Positions 1 through 9,444 are shown, counted from the stretch's first letter. The stretch: DNA of 47,252 nt from Lachnospiraceae bacterium (GCA_014804365.1 JAAUZX010000054.1:1-47252); one strand, 5' to 3'. The notes: generated by a model from the letters alone, not told the origin. Made by a program: numbers and translations.

Positions 1-410
1 GCTTTTTCCTCTGTAATTTGTTCCGGCGCAGACGGAATCTCATATCGGCTCGGAATATCGTAATACTGCATCACTTCCCAATTATCGAAGTCATCGTAAT
101 GATAGATCGGAAGCCGCCAGTCACTGGTTCCCACATGCCCTGCAATAGCATATGCCGTATCATTATCATAAAGGTGCAGGATAAAAGGTTCTCCCCCATC
201 GCCAAAACAAGCCACCAGTTCTGTCGCCGCCTGTGATAAATCAGATTCTGTTTCATTTGCCGCTTCCTCCTCTGTTTGCGCATTTGAAAAGCTATTGCCT
301 TTCAACACACTTTCCGGCGGGTCAGGAAAGTCCTTAGATTTACCGCAGCCGGACAGCATCATTTCAAGCACAGGAATCATACATAATATCACAAAAAATT
401 TTTTAATCAT
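1..410 (-). CDS. putative lipoprotein, possible cyclophilin-like domain (3' end cut by window)
   Basis: The reading frame starts at ATG 410 behind a good ribosome binding site (AAGGAG about 9 bases upstream) and runs off the left edge, so about 136 codons are visible. The N-terminus is a short lipoprotein signal: a KK pair, a hydrophobic stretch and a lipobox ending LSGC with Cys22 as the lipidated residue. The protein is therefore probably anchored outside the membrane. After an acidic linker the visible part (FILHLYDNDTA, then a WRLPIYHYDD stretch) resembles the small cyclophilin-like domain of Firmicute lipoproteins (Pfam Cyclophil_like2). That assignment is from memory of the pattern and is tentative, because the domain is incomplete here. 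It is a monocistronic-looking gene with its own promoter at 467-495. Function unknown. Confidence 0.7.
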   Translation of the reverse strand, partial: MIKKFFVILCMIPVLEMMLSGCGKSKDFPDPPESVLKGNSFSNAQTEEEAANETESDLSQAATELVACFGDGGEPFILHLYDNDTAYAIAGHVGTSDWRLPIYHYDDFDNWEVMQYYDIPSRYEIPSAPEQITEEK

Positions 411-466
411 TACCCATCGCTCCTTATCTTTTACTTACGAAAATGTTCTTCTCTTATTTATCTTTC

Positions 467-495
467 ATTATATAAAATCGTTCTTCCAATAACAA
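467..495 (-). promoter_or_regulatory. predicted sigma-A promoter of the lipoprotein gene
   Basis: On the minus strand TTGTTA is followed by exactly 17 bases and then a perfect TATAAT. The -10 lies about 57 bases upstream of the ATG at 410. This is pattern recognition only. Confidence 0.55.
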
Positions 496-596
496 ATGCT
501 TATATATTATTCATATGTATAGCTAAAACCTATACAAGAACGGTGTAGTTGGAATTAGCTTATGATATCCTTGTACTGTTAAAATTTGTTCCTCGC

Positions 597-636
597 AAAA
601 AAAAGCGCGTAAGTTTGTTACCGATAACTTACACAC
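597..636 (-). terminator. intrinsic terminator after the S1-domain gene
   Basis: Read on the minus strand, an 11-base-pair stem (605-615 with 626-636, including two G-U pairs) closes a 10-base loop and is followed by a run of eight T (597-604). It lies 40 bases beyond the stop codon of the S1-domain gene and marks the end of that transcript. Confidence 0.85.
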
Positions 637-675
637 TTTATATTACACTTTCCAATTTGATCAGTTTTTATTTAT

Positions 676-1581
676 TTATTTAATGTTCAGCTTCGCAAAC
701 AAATCCCCAAGGCTGGTTCCCACACTTTCGGAAGAGCCGTACTGCTTCACGTCTATGTTCTCCATTTCCTCCGCCTGCTGTTCTTCGATCGCTTTCATGC
801 TCAGTGAGATCTTACCGTCATTGGTATTCAAGACCTTTACTTTAACCTTATCGCCAACCTTAAGTACTTCAGACGGTTTCTTGATCCTTCTCTGGCAGAT
901 CTGGGAAATGTGCACCAGACCGCTTAAGCCGTCTTTTAAATCCACGAACGCGCCGTAAGTCTGCAGACTCTCTACCGTGCCCTCCAAAATCGTACCCGGA
1001 ACGATCATTGCAACCTTGTGGTCATGTTCTTCCTTCGCTTTCTCTCTCAAGATGTCTCTCGCAGAGAGCACCAGTTTTTCCTTGTCCCGATCGACCGTTA
1101 TGACTCTGACATCCAGCGTTTTTCCTTTATACTCTTCCAGATTCTCTACATAAGAAATATCCAGATGGGAGGCCGGTATAAATCCTCTAATTCCTTCCAG
1201 ATAAGCAACCACACCGGCATTTACGACCTCGCTTACCTTTACGCTGACATCCTTCTTTTCCTCCATGTAACCCTCGAGTACATCCCACGCAAGCACGGAG
1301 TTAGCTTCTTTACGCGACAGAAGAATATTTCCCTGTCCGTCGTCTGTCCTTACTACGGTTGCCTCAATCACGTCTCCTTCATGCACATCTGACATCAAGG
1401 AAAAATTAGGGTCATTACTCATGTCTTCCGCCTTAATAATACCCTGCGTGTAATACTTGAGGTCTAAGGTCACTTCTTCCTCATTTACATCGATCACGGT
1501 ACCCTTGATGACATCGCCTTCATTAATTGTACGAAAAGATGCTTCCAGCTCTTTTTCATAGTCTTTCATTGTTTCTTCCAT
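676..1581 (-). CDS. S1 RNA-binding domain protein (ribosomal protein S1-like)
   Basis: The 301-residue protein has three consecutive S1-type OB folds, beginning near residues 18, 105 and 190. The third carries the typical S1 pattern GTVESLQTYGAFVDL...GLVHISQI...GDKVKVKVL. Proteins of this kind bind single-stranded mRNA at the ribosome. In Clostridia they are often annotated as 30S ribosomal protein S1, but this one is shorter than the six-domain E. coli RpsA and has no visible LytB/IspH fusion, so its role may be regulatory rather than structural. I chose ATG 1581 because GAGGGA lies just upstream; a longer frame to 1629 has no such site. The gene stands alone between a predicted promoter (1618-1646) and a strong terminator (597-636). 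The acidic C-terminal tail (residues ~265-301) is probably disordered. Confidence 0.85.
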   Translation of the reverse strand: MEETMKDYEKELEASFRTINEGDVIKGTVIDVNEEEVTLDLKYYTQGIIKAEDMSNDPNFSLMSDVHEGDVIEATVVRTDDGQGNILLSRKEANSVLAWDVLEGYMEEKKDVSVKVSEVVNAGVVAYLEGIRGFIPASHLDISYVENLEEYKGKTLDVRVITVDRDKEKLVLSARDILREKAKEEHDHKVAMIVPGTILEGTVESLQTYGAFVDLKDGLSGLVHISQICQRRIKKPSEVLKVGDKVKVKVLNTNDGKISLSMKAIEEQQAEEMENIDVKQYGSSESVGTSLGDLFAKLNIK

Positions 1582-1617
1582 AATTTCCCTCTTTTCTGCG
1601 CTACAATATATATGTAC

Positions 1618-1646
1618 ATTATAAAGCAAACGGACTTAGATAGCAA
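1618..1646 (-). promoter_or_regulatory. predicted sigma-A promoter of the S1-domain gene
   Basis: Minus strand TTGCTA, 17-base spacer, perfect TATAAT. The start point would fall about 30 bases upstream of ATG 1581. It lies in the 116-base gap behind the GH31 gene, so the S1 gene is probably independent of the sugar operon. Confidence 0.6.
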
Positions 1647-1697
1647 ATTTTTGAATACAATCCGGAAAAATCCCGGCTCTGTATGAAACAATCACGA

Positions 1698-4097
1698 TTA
1701 AGCCGTAATAATCTCCGCCAATGCGCTGCATAAATCATGATCCAGTTCCAATGCCAGCAGTTCACCCAATAAAGAAGCTGCATCCCTTCGGTTTTCAATC
1801 CGGTCAAATATCTTTTCCTTTAATACATATTCAATTTCTGCACGATCCAAAATCTGAAAACATCTGTCAGCAACCTCATTATCCCTGTCTGCTCTTCCCT
1901 GTAAAAATAAATCAATTCCTTCATTGGCAGGAACATTTTTTAATATAACAGTAAAATCTCTCTGTTCTTCTACTGTAAGCTCCACCCTTCTGCCATCGGA
2001 TAAAGTTTTCGCCATAACCTCTGCATCCCTTATACCGCAGAAGGTAATGATGTAGTCTCTCTTGTCAGGAATCAGCAATGCCTCTCCGGTTACGGCGCAA
2101 ATGCTCAGACGTTCCTCGTTTTCCTGCCACCGATAAACGGTTTTCGCACTTTTTCCCTTCTGATAATCAGTTGTACTATTATCATCTTCATATAAGGTAA
2201 AAGCCCCGTCCTTCCCCGTATACACATAAAGGTGCAGTTGTCTGGGATTTTCATCTGCATTCTCCATATAATCTTCCTGAAAAGGAATGATCGATCCTGC
2301 TTTTGCAAATACCGGAATCGTAGTAATGTCACGGTACATATTCATTTTTCTGCCGCCATGATACCGCAGCCCTGTAAAAATATCATACCATTCCCCTTCC
2401 GGCAGCCACACTGTCGCCTTAGCCATATTCAATTTCTGTATGCAGGGGGTCGTAATTGCCGCAACCATCATTTCACTGCCAAACAGATATTGGTTTGGCA
2501 CTTCGTATGCTTCCCGCTCTCCGGGATACTGATAATACATAGGCAATATCATAGGTATCCGCTCCGCATACTGTCTGTAATTCATAGTATACAGATAGGG
2601 AATCATTTTATGTCGCAGCCTTAGGAAATTCTCCATCACCATGCGTATCTGTGGTCTGTATCTCCATGGCTCTTTCGAATTAAACCGGCTGTTAGATGAA
2701 TGCAGACGCATGATTGGAGAAAAAACACCAAACTGTACCCATCTTGCGCTAAGCTCCTCGTTCTTTGCGCCCAGCATGTGTCCTCCGATATCGTGGCTCC
2801 ACATTCCATAACCGATATTGGAAGCTGACGCCGTAAAGAAAGGCTGAAAATCAAGAGACTCCCACGTTATAATCGTATCTCCAGAAAACCCGATCGGATA
2901 TCGGTGGCTTCCCGGTCCTGCATACCTCGAAAAAGTCATAGGACGTTTTCCGTCACGTCCATTATCCATAAAATGGTAGTGATTCAGCATCCACAGCGGA
3001 TCCATACCCTCCACCTTTGATAAGTTACCCTGCTGCCAGTCTATCCACCAGAAGTCAACCCCCACTTCCTCCTGCGGATGATGCAGATATGTAAAATAGG
3101 CATCCACAAATTTCTCGTCCGATATGTCAAATGAGATCGGAAGCTCTTTCTCCATGTCCAGAGCATCCATTCCCAACGCCTCGCCCATAGCCTCATACAT
3201 TTCTTCATGCCCACGCACGCCGTCTGCCGGGTGCACATTCAATGTGACCCGAAGCCCCCGCTCGTGAAGCCAGCTCAGAAAGCCTTCCGGATCAGGAAAC
3301 AGTTCCCGATTCCATGTATATCCCGTCCAGCCGCTTCCGTACCGCTCATCAATATCCACCAAATGCCAGTCCATATCTATTACTGCAACAGAAAAAGGAA
3401 TTTTTTCCTGCGCAAACCGTTCCATCAAATCACGATAACTCTTTTCCGTATATTTGTGATATCTGCTCCACCAGTTGCCGAAGGCATATCTTGGAATCAT
3501 TGGCGTAGTTCCGCACAGCCTGTAGAAATCCTGTATGCAGGTGAGATAATCCGTTCCGTATCCCCAGAAATACAAATCCTTTTCTGCATTCTTACGCACT
3601 TCCACCCAGCCATCCTCTTTGATAATCAAAGACTTGCTGTCATCCAGTACCGCATAACCTCTCAGGGAAATCAGACCTTCTTCAATGGGTATTTCACCAT
3701 TTGCGTTGTCAAGAGTTCTTGCTGTTCCCTTAAGAGCGCCCTTTTCAGATAAATCTTTCATATCTCCATAATGCCATACGTTTCCGTGGGGAAATAAACC
3801 GCCTTTTACTTCAATGAAAAGTCCATTGCCACTGAACGGCTTTTTATCATAATGCAAATGAATTCTATCTGTAATGATTTCCAGATGATCTTCTACATCC
3901 ACTACTTGATAATCACATGTACCCAGATTTCTATTCCATACCACCTGTGTCGGTCTGTCTTCAAATATCCCATGCTCTGCATATTCCAGTCTGACAAGAC
4001 CTTCTGTCAAGATACTAATACGATAACATGCACCCTCTACTATATTTTCTTTTCTGCACTCAGGCTCCGCCTGTATCCGGTAATATTCTTTCATTTT
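1698..4097 (-). CDS. glycoside hydrolase family 31 alpha-glucosidase
   Basis: This 799-residue protein has the GH31 plan: an N-terminal beta-sandwich, a (beta/alpha)8 barrel from about residue 200, and C-terminal beta domains. The catalytic nucleophile is predicted as Asp353 in FWWIDWQQG, and the acid/base as Asp407 in FSGDTIITWESL; both fit family signatures. There is no signal peptide, so the enzyme acts in the cytoplasm on imported alpha-glucosides (alpha-xylosides cannot be excluded). Start ATG 4097 was preferred over an upstream in-frame ATG at 4148 because AAAGGG lies at good distance. The gene is last in the sugar operon, 103 bases after the GH13 gene, with a strong hairpin (4118-4165) in that gap. 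The C-terminal ~70 residues are charged and look like an added helical tail. Downstream there is only a weak CCGG hairpin near 1660-1680. Confidence 0.88.
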   Translation of the reverse strand, partial: KMKEYYRIQAEPECRKENIVEGACYRISILTEGLVRLEYAEHGIFEDRPTQVVWNRNLGTCDYQVVDVEDHLEIITDRIHLHYDKKPFSGNGLFIEVKGGLFPHGNVWHYGDMKDLSEKGALKGTARTLDNANGEIPIEEGLISLRGYAVLDDSKSLIIKEDGWVEVRKNAEKDLYFWGYGTDYLTCIQDFYRLCGTTPMIPRYAFGNWWSRYHKYTEKSYRDLMERFAQEKIPFSVAVIDMDWHLVDIDERYGSGWTGYTWNRELFPDPEGFLSWLHERGLRVTLNVHPADGVRGHEEMYEAMGEALGMDALDMEKELPISFDISDEKFVDAYFTYLHHPQEEVGVDFWWIDWQQGNLSKVEGMDPLWMLNHYHFMDNGRDGKRPMTFSRYAGPGSHRYPIGFSGDTIITWESLDFQPFFTASASNIGYGMWSHDIGGHMLGAKNEELSARWVQFGVFSPIMRLHSSNSRFNSKEPWRYRPQIRMVMENFLRLRHKMIPYLYTMNYRQYAERIPMILPMYYQYPGEREAYEVPNQYLFGSEMMVAAITTPCIQKLNMAKATVWLPEGEWYDIFTGLRYHGGRKMNMYRDITTIPVFAKAGSIIPFQEDYMENADENPRQLHLYVYTGKDGAFTLYEDDNSTTDYQKGKSAKTVYRWQENEERLSICAVTGEALLIPDKRDYIITFCGIRDAEVMAKTLSDGRRVELTVEEQRDFTVILKNVPANEGIDLFLQGRADRDNEVADRCFQILDRAEIEYVLKEKIFDRIENRRDAASLLGELLALELDHDLCSALAEIITA

Positions 4098-4117
4098 CCG
4101 ATACCCTTTCCATAGGC

Positions 4118-4165
4118 GGCAGAACCGATATTTGCCTTTTATTCGCAAACATCGGTCCTGCTGCC
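4118..4165 (-). other. intra-operon hairpin between GH13 and GH31 genes
   Basis: On the minus strand 4153-4165 area pairs with 4118-4135: a 13-pair stem (two G-U pairs), a 3-base bulge and a further 5 pairs close a 9-base loop. No T tract follows, so it is not a classical terminator. It sits just upstream of the ribosome binding site of the GH31 gene and could limit read-through, protect an mRNA end or gate translation. Confidence 0.65.
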
Positions 4166-4200
4166 CGCTTCCTCTTCACTGCCCTGTCACAGGCATATAC

Positions 4201-5841
4201 TTACTTTTCTTTTATATACATCCTGGCTTCATAAGGACGAAGGACCATTGTCTGATCCGTATCTTTATAATTGCTGATCAGAAGCCGCATAGAATCATCA
4301 GAATCTTCCAAAGGACAGCTTACCACTTTATCATAGAAGTTGCAAATAACAAGAAGCTGTGACTTTGCATCTGTTCTGGTATAAGCAAAAATATTATCAT
4401 CCTCTTCCAGCAGCATTTGGAAATCGCCATGGACATATACGGGATACTCTTTCCGGAAATGAACCAATTCTTTGTAACAATTAAAAATAGAATCTTTATC
4501 ATTCACCTGCCGTTCAGCATTTATCTCTCTATAATTCGGATTGACACCGATCCATGGTTCTCCCTCGGTAAATCCGGCGTTTTCTCCGTCACTCCACTGC
4601 ATTGGCGTTCTTGCATTATCCCGGCTCTTTGCATAGATGGAACGCATGATTTCCTCTTCACTATAACCCTTTTCTAAACGCTCCTTATACAAATTCAAGG
4701 TTTCAATATCACGGTATTCATCTATATTATATTGTACATTAGTCATTCCGAGCTCTTCACCCTGATAGATATACGGGGTTCCCTGCATTCCATGCAGAAG
4801 AATTGCCAGCATCTTTGCCGATTCTACCCGATACTCGCCGTCATTTCCCCAGCGTGAGACGATCCTTGGCAGATCATGGTTATTCCAGAACAGACTGTTC
4901 CACCCCCTGTTGTATAACTCCGCCTGCCAGCGTCTGAACACCTCTTTTAACCTCTTAAAAGGTAAGGGTGCCAAATCCCATTTTTCCTTTCCCGCTATCT
5001 GGTCTAAACATATATGTTCAAACTGAAATACCATGGACAGTTCACTGTTATCAGGATTGCTGTATAATTTTGCAAGTTCTGTTGTTGCGCCCCATGCCTC
5101 TCCGACTGTAACTAAATCTGCTTTTTGGAATGTCTCTTTACTTAGTTCCCTCAGAAATTCATGAAGCCGCGGCCCGTTATTTGTGATCTGCAGATCCGGC
5201 TCCTTGGCGATCTGGTCTATTACATCCAATCGGAATCCGCCCACTCCTTTCCCTATCCACCAGTTGATCATATCATAAATTTCCTGACGTACTTTAGGGT
5301 TCTCCCAGTTTAAGTCCGGCTGTTTCACAGAGAACTGGTGAAAATAATACTGCCGCACTTCCGGAACCCATTCCCATGTTGACCCGCCAAAAGCTGCCCG
5401 CATATCATTTGGCAGGACTCCTTCTGTGCCATCTCTCCAAATATAGTAATCATGGTATGGATTTTCCCTGCTCTTTTTTGCCTCTTGAAACCAATAGTGT
5501 TCATCCGAAGAATGATTCAGCACCAGATCCATAATGATACGGATATGATGTTTCCCTGCCTCTTCAATCAGCTCTTCCATGTCCCTTAAAGTACCAAACA
5601 TAGGATCAATATCCCTATAATCAGAAATGTCATATCCATTGTCATCCTGAGGAGACTTGCATACCGGAGAAAGCCAGACTGCATCTATCCCCAGATCTTC
5701 CAGATAATCCAATTTCGAAATAATTCCCTGCAGATCTCCTATGCCATCCTTATTGCTGTCCGCAAAGCTGCGGGGATAAATCTGATATATTACAGCGCTT
5801 TTCCACCATTTATCATTCTTTACCATATCTTTATCATCCAC
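4201..5841 (-). CDS. malL: GH13 oligo-1,6-glucosidase / alpha-glucosidase
   Basis: The 546-residue protein matches the size and layout of the oligo-1,6-glucosidase subfamily. The N-terminal signature WWKSAVIYQIYPRSF, the region motif QPDLNWENP and the catalytic triad are all visible: nucleophile Asp206 (GFRLDVID), acid/base Glu248 (VGEAWG) and stabiliser Asp323 (NNHD). The residue after the nucleophile is Val. In characterised relatives Val at this place goes with alpha-1,6 (isomaltose) activity, whereas Thr or Ala goes with maltose activity, so isomaltose or panose-type substrates are likely. There is no signal peptide, so it is cytoplasmic. The start is GTG 5841 with AAAGGAG nine bases upstream; an ATG at codon 6 lacks a better site. 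It lies 28 bases after the second permease gene and is clearly in its operon. The symbol is by similarity only. Confidence 0.88.
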   Translation of the reverse strand: MDDKDMVKNDKWWKSAVIYQIYPRSFADSNKDGIGDLQGIISKLDYLEDLGIDAVWLSPVCKSPQDDNGYDISDYRDIDPMFGTLRDMEELIEEAGKHHIRIIMDLVLNHSSDEHYWFQEAKKSRENPYHDYYIWRDGTEGVLPNDMRAAFGGSTWEWVPEVRQYYFHQFSVKQPDLNWENPKVRQEIYDMINWWIGKGVGGFRLDVIDQIAKEPDLQITNNGPRLHEFLRELSKETFQKADLVTVGEAWGATTELAKLYSNPDNSELSMVFQFEHICLDQIAGKEKWDLAPLPFKRLKEVFRRWQAELYNRGWNSLFWNNHDLPRIVSRWGNDGEYRVESAKMLAILLHGMQGTPYIYQGEELGMTNVQYNIDEYRDIETLNLYKERLEKGYSEEEIMRSIYAKSRDNARTPMQWSDGENAGFTEGEPWIGVNPNYREINAERQVNDKDSIFNCYKELVHFRKEYPVYVHGDFQMLLEEDDNIFAYTRTDAKSQLLVICNFYDKVVSCPLEDSDDSMRLLISNYKDTDQTMVLRPYEARMYIKEK

Positions 5842-5869
5842 TTGACCATTCTCCTTTCTGTCTGCGTCT

Positions 5870-6763
5870 TTAACCTTTTACAGACCCCATCACCATTCCG
5901 CCGATCAGATACTTCTGCAATACGGGATAGATGATCAGAAGCGGGATTACTGCCACAACAATCTTAGCCGCATTCAGGTTTCTGTTAGAAAGCTCCGTCA
6001 CATTTTCCAATACACTGCTGGTTGCACCGCCTTTGAGCAATTCCTGAATATCCACATTCAGAGATTGGATGTAAGTCATGATCGGATAATTCTCTACTTT
6101 CTGCATATAGATCAGTCCGCTGAAAAAATCATTCCAGCTTCCTACGATACTAAAAAGCGATACAGTTGCAATGCTCGGCTTTGCACAGGGAACCATAATT
6201 TTAATTAACACTTGAAAAGGGGTTGCACCGTCTATGAATGCCGCTTCTTCTAAGGATCTGGGAATCCCCAAAAAGAAATTCATCAGCATGATCACGTTAA
6301 AGATGGGAAGAGCACCCGGCAGCACCAGTGACCATATAGAATTTAACAGCCCTAAATTCCGCACTAATATGTAGGTAGGTATCATTCCCCCATTGAACAA
6401 CATTGCAAAAATCAGAAGATTCATATAAATATTTCTGGCGCCAAACTCCTTTTTGGTTCTGGTCATCGCATAAGCCATAGGTATCGTTACCGCCAAATTC
6501 AGCGCTAAAGCAAGGGCTACCCTGATAACTGAGATCATAAAAGAACGCCAGAACTGCCCGTCTGAAAGAATCTTATTATAAGCAGTCAAAGTAAAATCTA
6601 CCGGCAGCACACCTACTCTGTTTGCAGAAACCGCCGCACTGCCGCTCAATGAAATTGCCAGAATATTCAGGAGCGGAAGCAGACACATAAAGCCAAGCAA
6701 TATTACAATACCATAAATCACCGTTATCCTCACTCTGGAATGAAAACTTCTATTCTCAACCAT
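5870..6763 (-). CDS. carbohydrate ABC transporter permease (CUT1, LplC/YtcP type)
   Basis: The 297-residue membrane protein has about six hydrophobic helices and the EAA loop that docks on the ATPase, seen as EEAAFIDGATPFQ around residue 185. The N-terminal pattern and the C-terminal QKYLIGGMVMGSVKG are typical of the LplC/YtcP permeases that pair with LipO/LplA-type binding proteins. It forms the membrane channel together with the product of the upstream gene. The ribosome binding site AGGAGG overlaps the stop codon region of that gene, so translation is probably coupled. No ATPase gene is present in the operon, which is common for CUT1 systems that share an MsmK-like ATPase encoded elsewhere. 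Confidence 0.9.
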   Translation of the reverse strand: MVENRSFHSRVRITVIYGIVILLGFMCLLPLLNILAISLSGSAAVSANRVGVLPVDFTLTAYNKILSDGQFWRSFMISVIRVALALALNLAVTIPMAYAMTRTKKEFGARNIYMNLLIFAMLFNGGMIPTYILVRNLGLLNSIWSLVLPGALPIFNVIMLMNFFLGIPRSLEEAAFIDGATPFQVLIKIMVPCAKPSIATVSLFSIVGSWNDFFSGLIYMQKVENYPIMTYIQSLNVDIQELLKGGATSSVLENVTELSNRNLNAAKIVVAVIPLLIIYPVLQKYLIGGMVMGSVKG

Positions 6764-6776
6764 CTATATCCACCTC

Positions 6777-7697
6777 CTAGAAAATTTTCTGGTCCGTGAG
6801 CTTCTTTGTCAACGCATTTGCTGACAGAAGCAGTACCATACCTACAATAGAACGGCACAAACCAACTGCTGCGCCAAAGCTATACTGTCTGCCCACCAGA
6901 CCGATCCTGTATACATAGGTATCCAGTACATCACCTGTCTCATATACGATCGGTGAATATAAGTTATAGATCTGGTCAAATCCCGCACTGAGAATACTGG
7001 TCAGATTCATGGCGGTCATTAGCAGAATGATCGGCAGCATTCCGGGTATCGTTACGTTCCATACTCTTTTCCACCATGACGCACCATCCATGGTTGCCGC
7101 CTCATGTAATCCCGGATCAATAGCCGTAATTGCAGCAAGGTATACAACAGAACTGTAACCAAACTCTTTCCATACATCTGTTCCGACTATCAGCCATGGA
7201 AAAACTTTACTGCTTCCAAGGAAATTAATTTTATCAAACCCGATAGAAGAGATAAGCTGGTTTACAGATCCGTCCAGACCAAACAGATTCGTCACTACGG
7301 AGGCCAGCACGACCCATGACAAAAAATGTGGAAGATAAACGATAGTCTGTATTGTTTTCTTCATAAATTTCATCCGGATCTCATTAAGCAGAATCGCAAA
7401 CGCAATGGCAATAACCATACCAAACAGCATTTTCCCTAGCGCGATCACCATAGTGTTTCTGATGATTTTCCCGATATCCGGCAAATGAATCATGTAATCA
7501 AAATGTTTCAAACCTACAAATTCAGAACCAAACAACCCTTTTGCAGGAACAAAATCCTGAAAAGCCATGAGAACACCCACCATGGGAATATAACTGAATA
7601 AAATCAGAAAGAACAACCCGGGAAATACCATAAGATGATATGATATTTCAGAACGCCTCTTCACAGCCTTATTTTTTTTCGTTTTTATTTTATCCAT
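6777..7697 (-). CDS. carbohydrate ABC transporter permease (CUT1, LplB type)
   Basis: The 306-residue protein has a basic cytoplasmic N-terminus (KTKKNKAVKRR) followed by about six membrane helices. The EAA loop is seen as HEAATMDGASWWKRVW near residue 205. It is the first permease subunit of the sugar importer and is typical of LplB/UgpA-type proteins. I chose ATG 7697, with TGGAGA six bases upstream, rather than the in-frame ATG at 7727. A 10-pair hairpin in the gap before it (7747-7777) separates it from the highly expressed binding-protein gene. Confidence 0.9.
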   Translation of the reverse strand: MDKIKTKKNKAVKRRSEISYHLMVFPGLFFLILFSYIPMVGVLMAFQDFVPAKGLFGSEFVGLKHFDYMIHLPDIGKIIRNTMVIALGKMLFGMVIAIAFAILLNEIRMKFMKKTIQTIVYLPHFLSWVVLASVVTNLFGLDGSVNQLISSIGFDKINFLGSSKVFPWLIVGTDVWKEFGYSSVVYLAAITAIDPGLHEAATMDGASWWKRVWNVTIPGMLPIILLMTAMNLTSILSAGFDQIYNLYSPIVYETGDVLDTYVYRIGLVGRQYSFGAAVGLCRSIVGMVLLLSANALTKKLTDQKIF

Positions 7698-7746
7698 AAG
7701 AAATCTCCATTTCGCAATTATATACAATCATTCATGTTTTAGGTTC

Positions 7747-7777
7747 ATGCAGCCATAACATCCGGTCATGGCTGCAT
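7747..7777 (-). other. intra-operon hairpin after the binding-protein gene
   Basis: A perfect 10-base inverted repeat (7747-7756 with 7768-7777, arm ATGCAGCCAT) with an 11-base loop lies 15 bases behind the binding-protein stop. No T tract follows on the minus strand. Hairpins at this position in other binding-protein operons protect the upstream message from 3' decay and so raise binding protein over permease; that role is inferred here. Confidence 0.7.
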
Positions 7778-7791
7778 TGCTGGCATTTAGT

Positions 7792-9444
7792 CTACTGCAA
7801 TTCTTCTGAAATCTCTTTGATAATCTGCGTTCCGCCCTGTTCATTCCATGATGTTACGAACTGCTCAAATCCGCTTTCCAGATCAATATCGCCTGTCACG
7901 ATCTTAATAAAAGTTTCTTCCTCCAATTTGTCCAGATTGGCAGAATTTGTCTCCATTGTAGGTGTTGTCTGCGGGAAAACAGGTGTCAGCCAGCTAAACT
8001 GATCATTTTCAGTCAATGTCTGAATCAATTCCACGCCTTTTGATCTCGAATGGTATTTTGACCATCCTGTAGCATCCCCACTTCCATCCAGATATGCCAT
8101 GATACCGGAGGCATTCGAACGCTGTTCAGAAGTCTTTACCTCATCAATGGAAATTTCACCATTAACACATCTCTCCAAATCTGCATAGTCATCCAGCAGT
8201 GACGTATAAGAGTTCACCTCAATGTTGAAAGGTCTGCTTGAACCATCCACACCATCTGTCACATAAGCGGCTACCTCCGGATATTTCTCAAGGAGTTCCG
8301 GTGAATTTACAAGTTCATCATAAAACAGGTTCGCAATCTGTATTGCCACCTCGGGATGGTCAAATTTCTTACTCACAACGATATATCCATTCGTGGCATC
8401 ATTATGCTTACAATTTACCTTTCCGTTCGCATCCTGCAGAACATATGCTTCAAAAACCGCATTATTGTTTAGGGCATATACATTACTTAACAGCCAGTCG
8501 GGGATATGCCATGTACCGAAAGCGATTCCACACTGTCCGTTTGCCAGAAGCGCAGTAATATCATCCCATGTTCTTGTTCCGACCTGCGGGTCAAGAATGC
8601 CATCCTGAAACCACCCTGTAACTACCGAAAGAGCCTGCTTCATTTCTTCCGTTACAGAACCGTAAACCACTTCTCCGTCTTTCTCCATCCATGTTTTCGG
8701 GAATGCCCCTAATGCATAGGCTATGGAATTCATGCTGAATGTACCATCCGGATCACCACTTGTCAGCCATGGCGCTAACGCAATTCCCACCACGTTATCC
8801 GCATTTTCCGGATTTTTATCCATAAACTCTTTTGCTGTCATTTCCAGATCTTCTATCGTAATGCATCCGTCATTGTCTCCGTCGATCTCCAGCCCAAGCT
8901 GCTCCATCCAGTCGCTCCGGATCCACACAATGCTGGGACCGGAATCTGTATTTGTTCCCGGCAGAGCCATCATCTGACCGTCAATTGTCACATTCGCCAA
9001 AGCTCTTCCGCCATAGGAATCATAAACTTCTTTCAGATAATCACTTGCATACTCTTCATAAACTTCCGTCAAATCTGCAATCAGATCATTTTCATACAAT
9101 TCCTTTAATTCATCAAGGCTGCCTACCTTCATCATATCCGGAATCTCACCTGCTGATAATGCAAGGGAAACCTGTCTGTCATAGTCATCTCCGTTCGCTT
9201 CAAATTCGTCTGTAATATCTATGTTCAGCTCTTGTTCCGCCATCCTTGTATAAGCGTTATCTTCGTAGGTATCCCCCTCCGGAAATGCAACATTTTGCAG
9301 CGTCTGTCTTCCTAGCGACACATTGATTACTCCGCCTTCACTGCTGTCCGATGATGCACTATCTGAAGAACAGGCAGTCATCGATAATAAGAGTGCTGTT
9401 GTTACAGCTATACCTGTCAGCTTAGTTACAAAACATTTCTTCAT
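7792..9444 (-). CDS. extracellular sugar-binding lipoprotein of ABC importer (LipO/LplA type)
   Basis: The 550-residue protein is a cluster-type solute-binding protein. It begins MKKCFVTK, has a hydrophobic segment and a lipobox ending SMTAC, then a Ser/Asp-rich linker, so it is a lipid-anchored receptor outside the membrane. The length is typical for the large LipO-type receptors that pair with LplB/LplC permeases. A calcium-loop-like segment GDNDGCITIEDLE occurs near residue 190, as in many members of this family. Start ATG 9444 has GGAGG seven to eight bases upstream; an in-frame ATG at 9465 lacks one. It is the first gene of the five-gene minus-strand operon and lies divergently from the two-component genes that probably control it. 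Likely ligands are alpha-glucosides processed by the GH13 and GH31 enzymes downstream. Confidence 0.9.
   Translation of the reverse strand: MKKCFVTKLTGIAVTTALLLSMTACSSDSASSDSSEGGVINVSLGRQTLQNVAFPEGDTYEDNAYTRMAEQELNIDITDEFEANGDDYDRQVSLALSAGEIPDMMKVGSLDELKELYENDLIADLTEVYEEYASDYLKEVYDSYGGRALANVTIDGQMMALPGTNTDSGPSIVWIRSDWMEQLGLEIDGDNDGCITIEDLEMTAKEFMDKNPENADNVVGIALAPWLTSGDPDGTFSMNSIAYALGAFPKTWMEKDGEVVYGSVTEEMKQALSVVTGWFQDGILDPQVGTRTWDDITALLANGQCGIAFGTWHIPDWLLSNVYALNNNAVFEAYVLQDANGKVNCKHNDATNGYIVVSKKFDHPEVAIQIANLFYDELVNSPELLEKYPEVAAYVTDGVDGSSRPFNIEVNSYTSLLDDYADLERCVNGEISIDEVKTSEQRSNASGIMAYLDGSGDATGWSKYHSRSKGVELIQTLTENDQFSWLTPVFPQTTPTMETNSANLDKLEEETFIKIVTGDIDLESGFEQFVTSWNEQGGTQIIKEISEELQ

Noticed and set aside
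6764..6776. Separate promoter for the second permease
   Set aside because: The 13-base gap holds only the ribosome binding site; the genes are plainly coupled.
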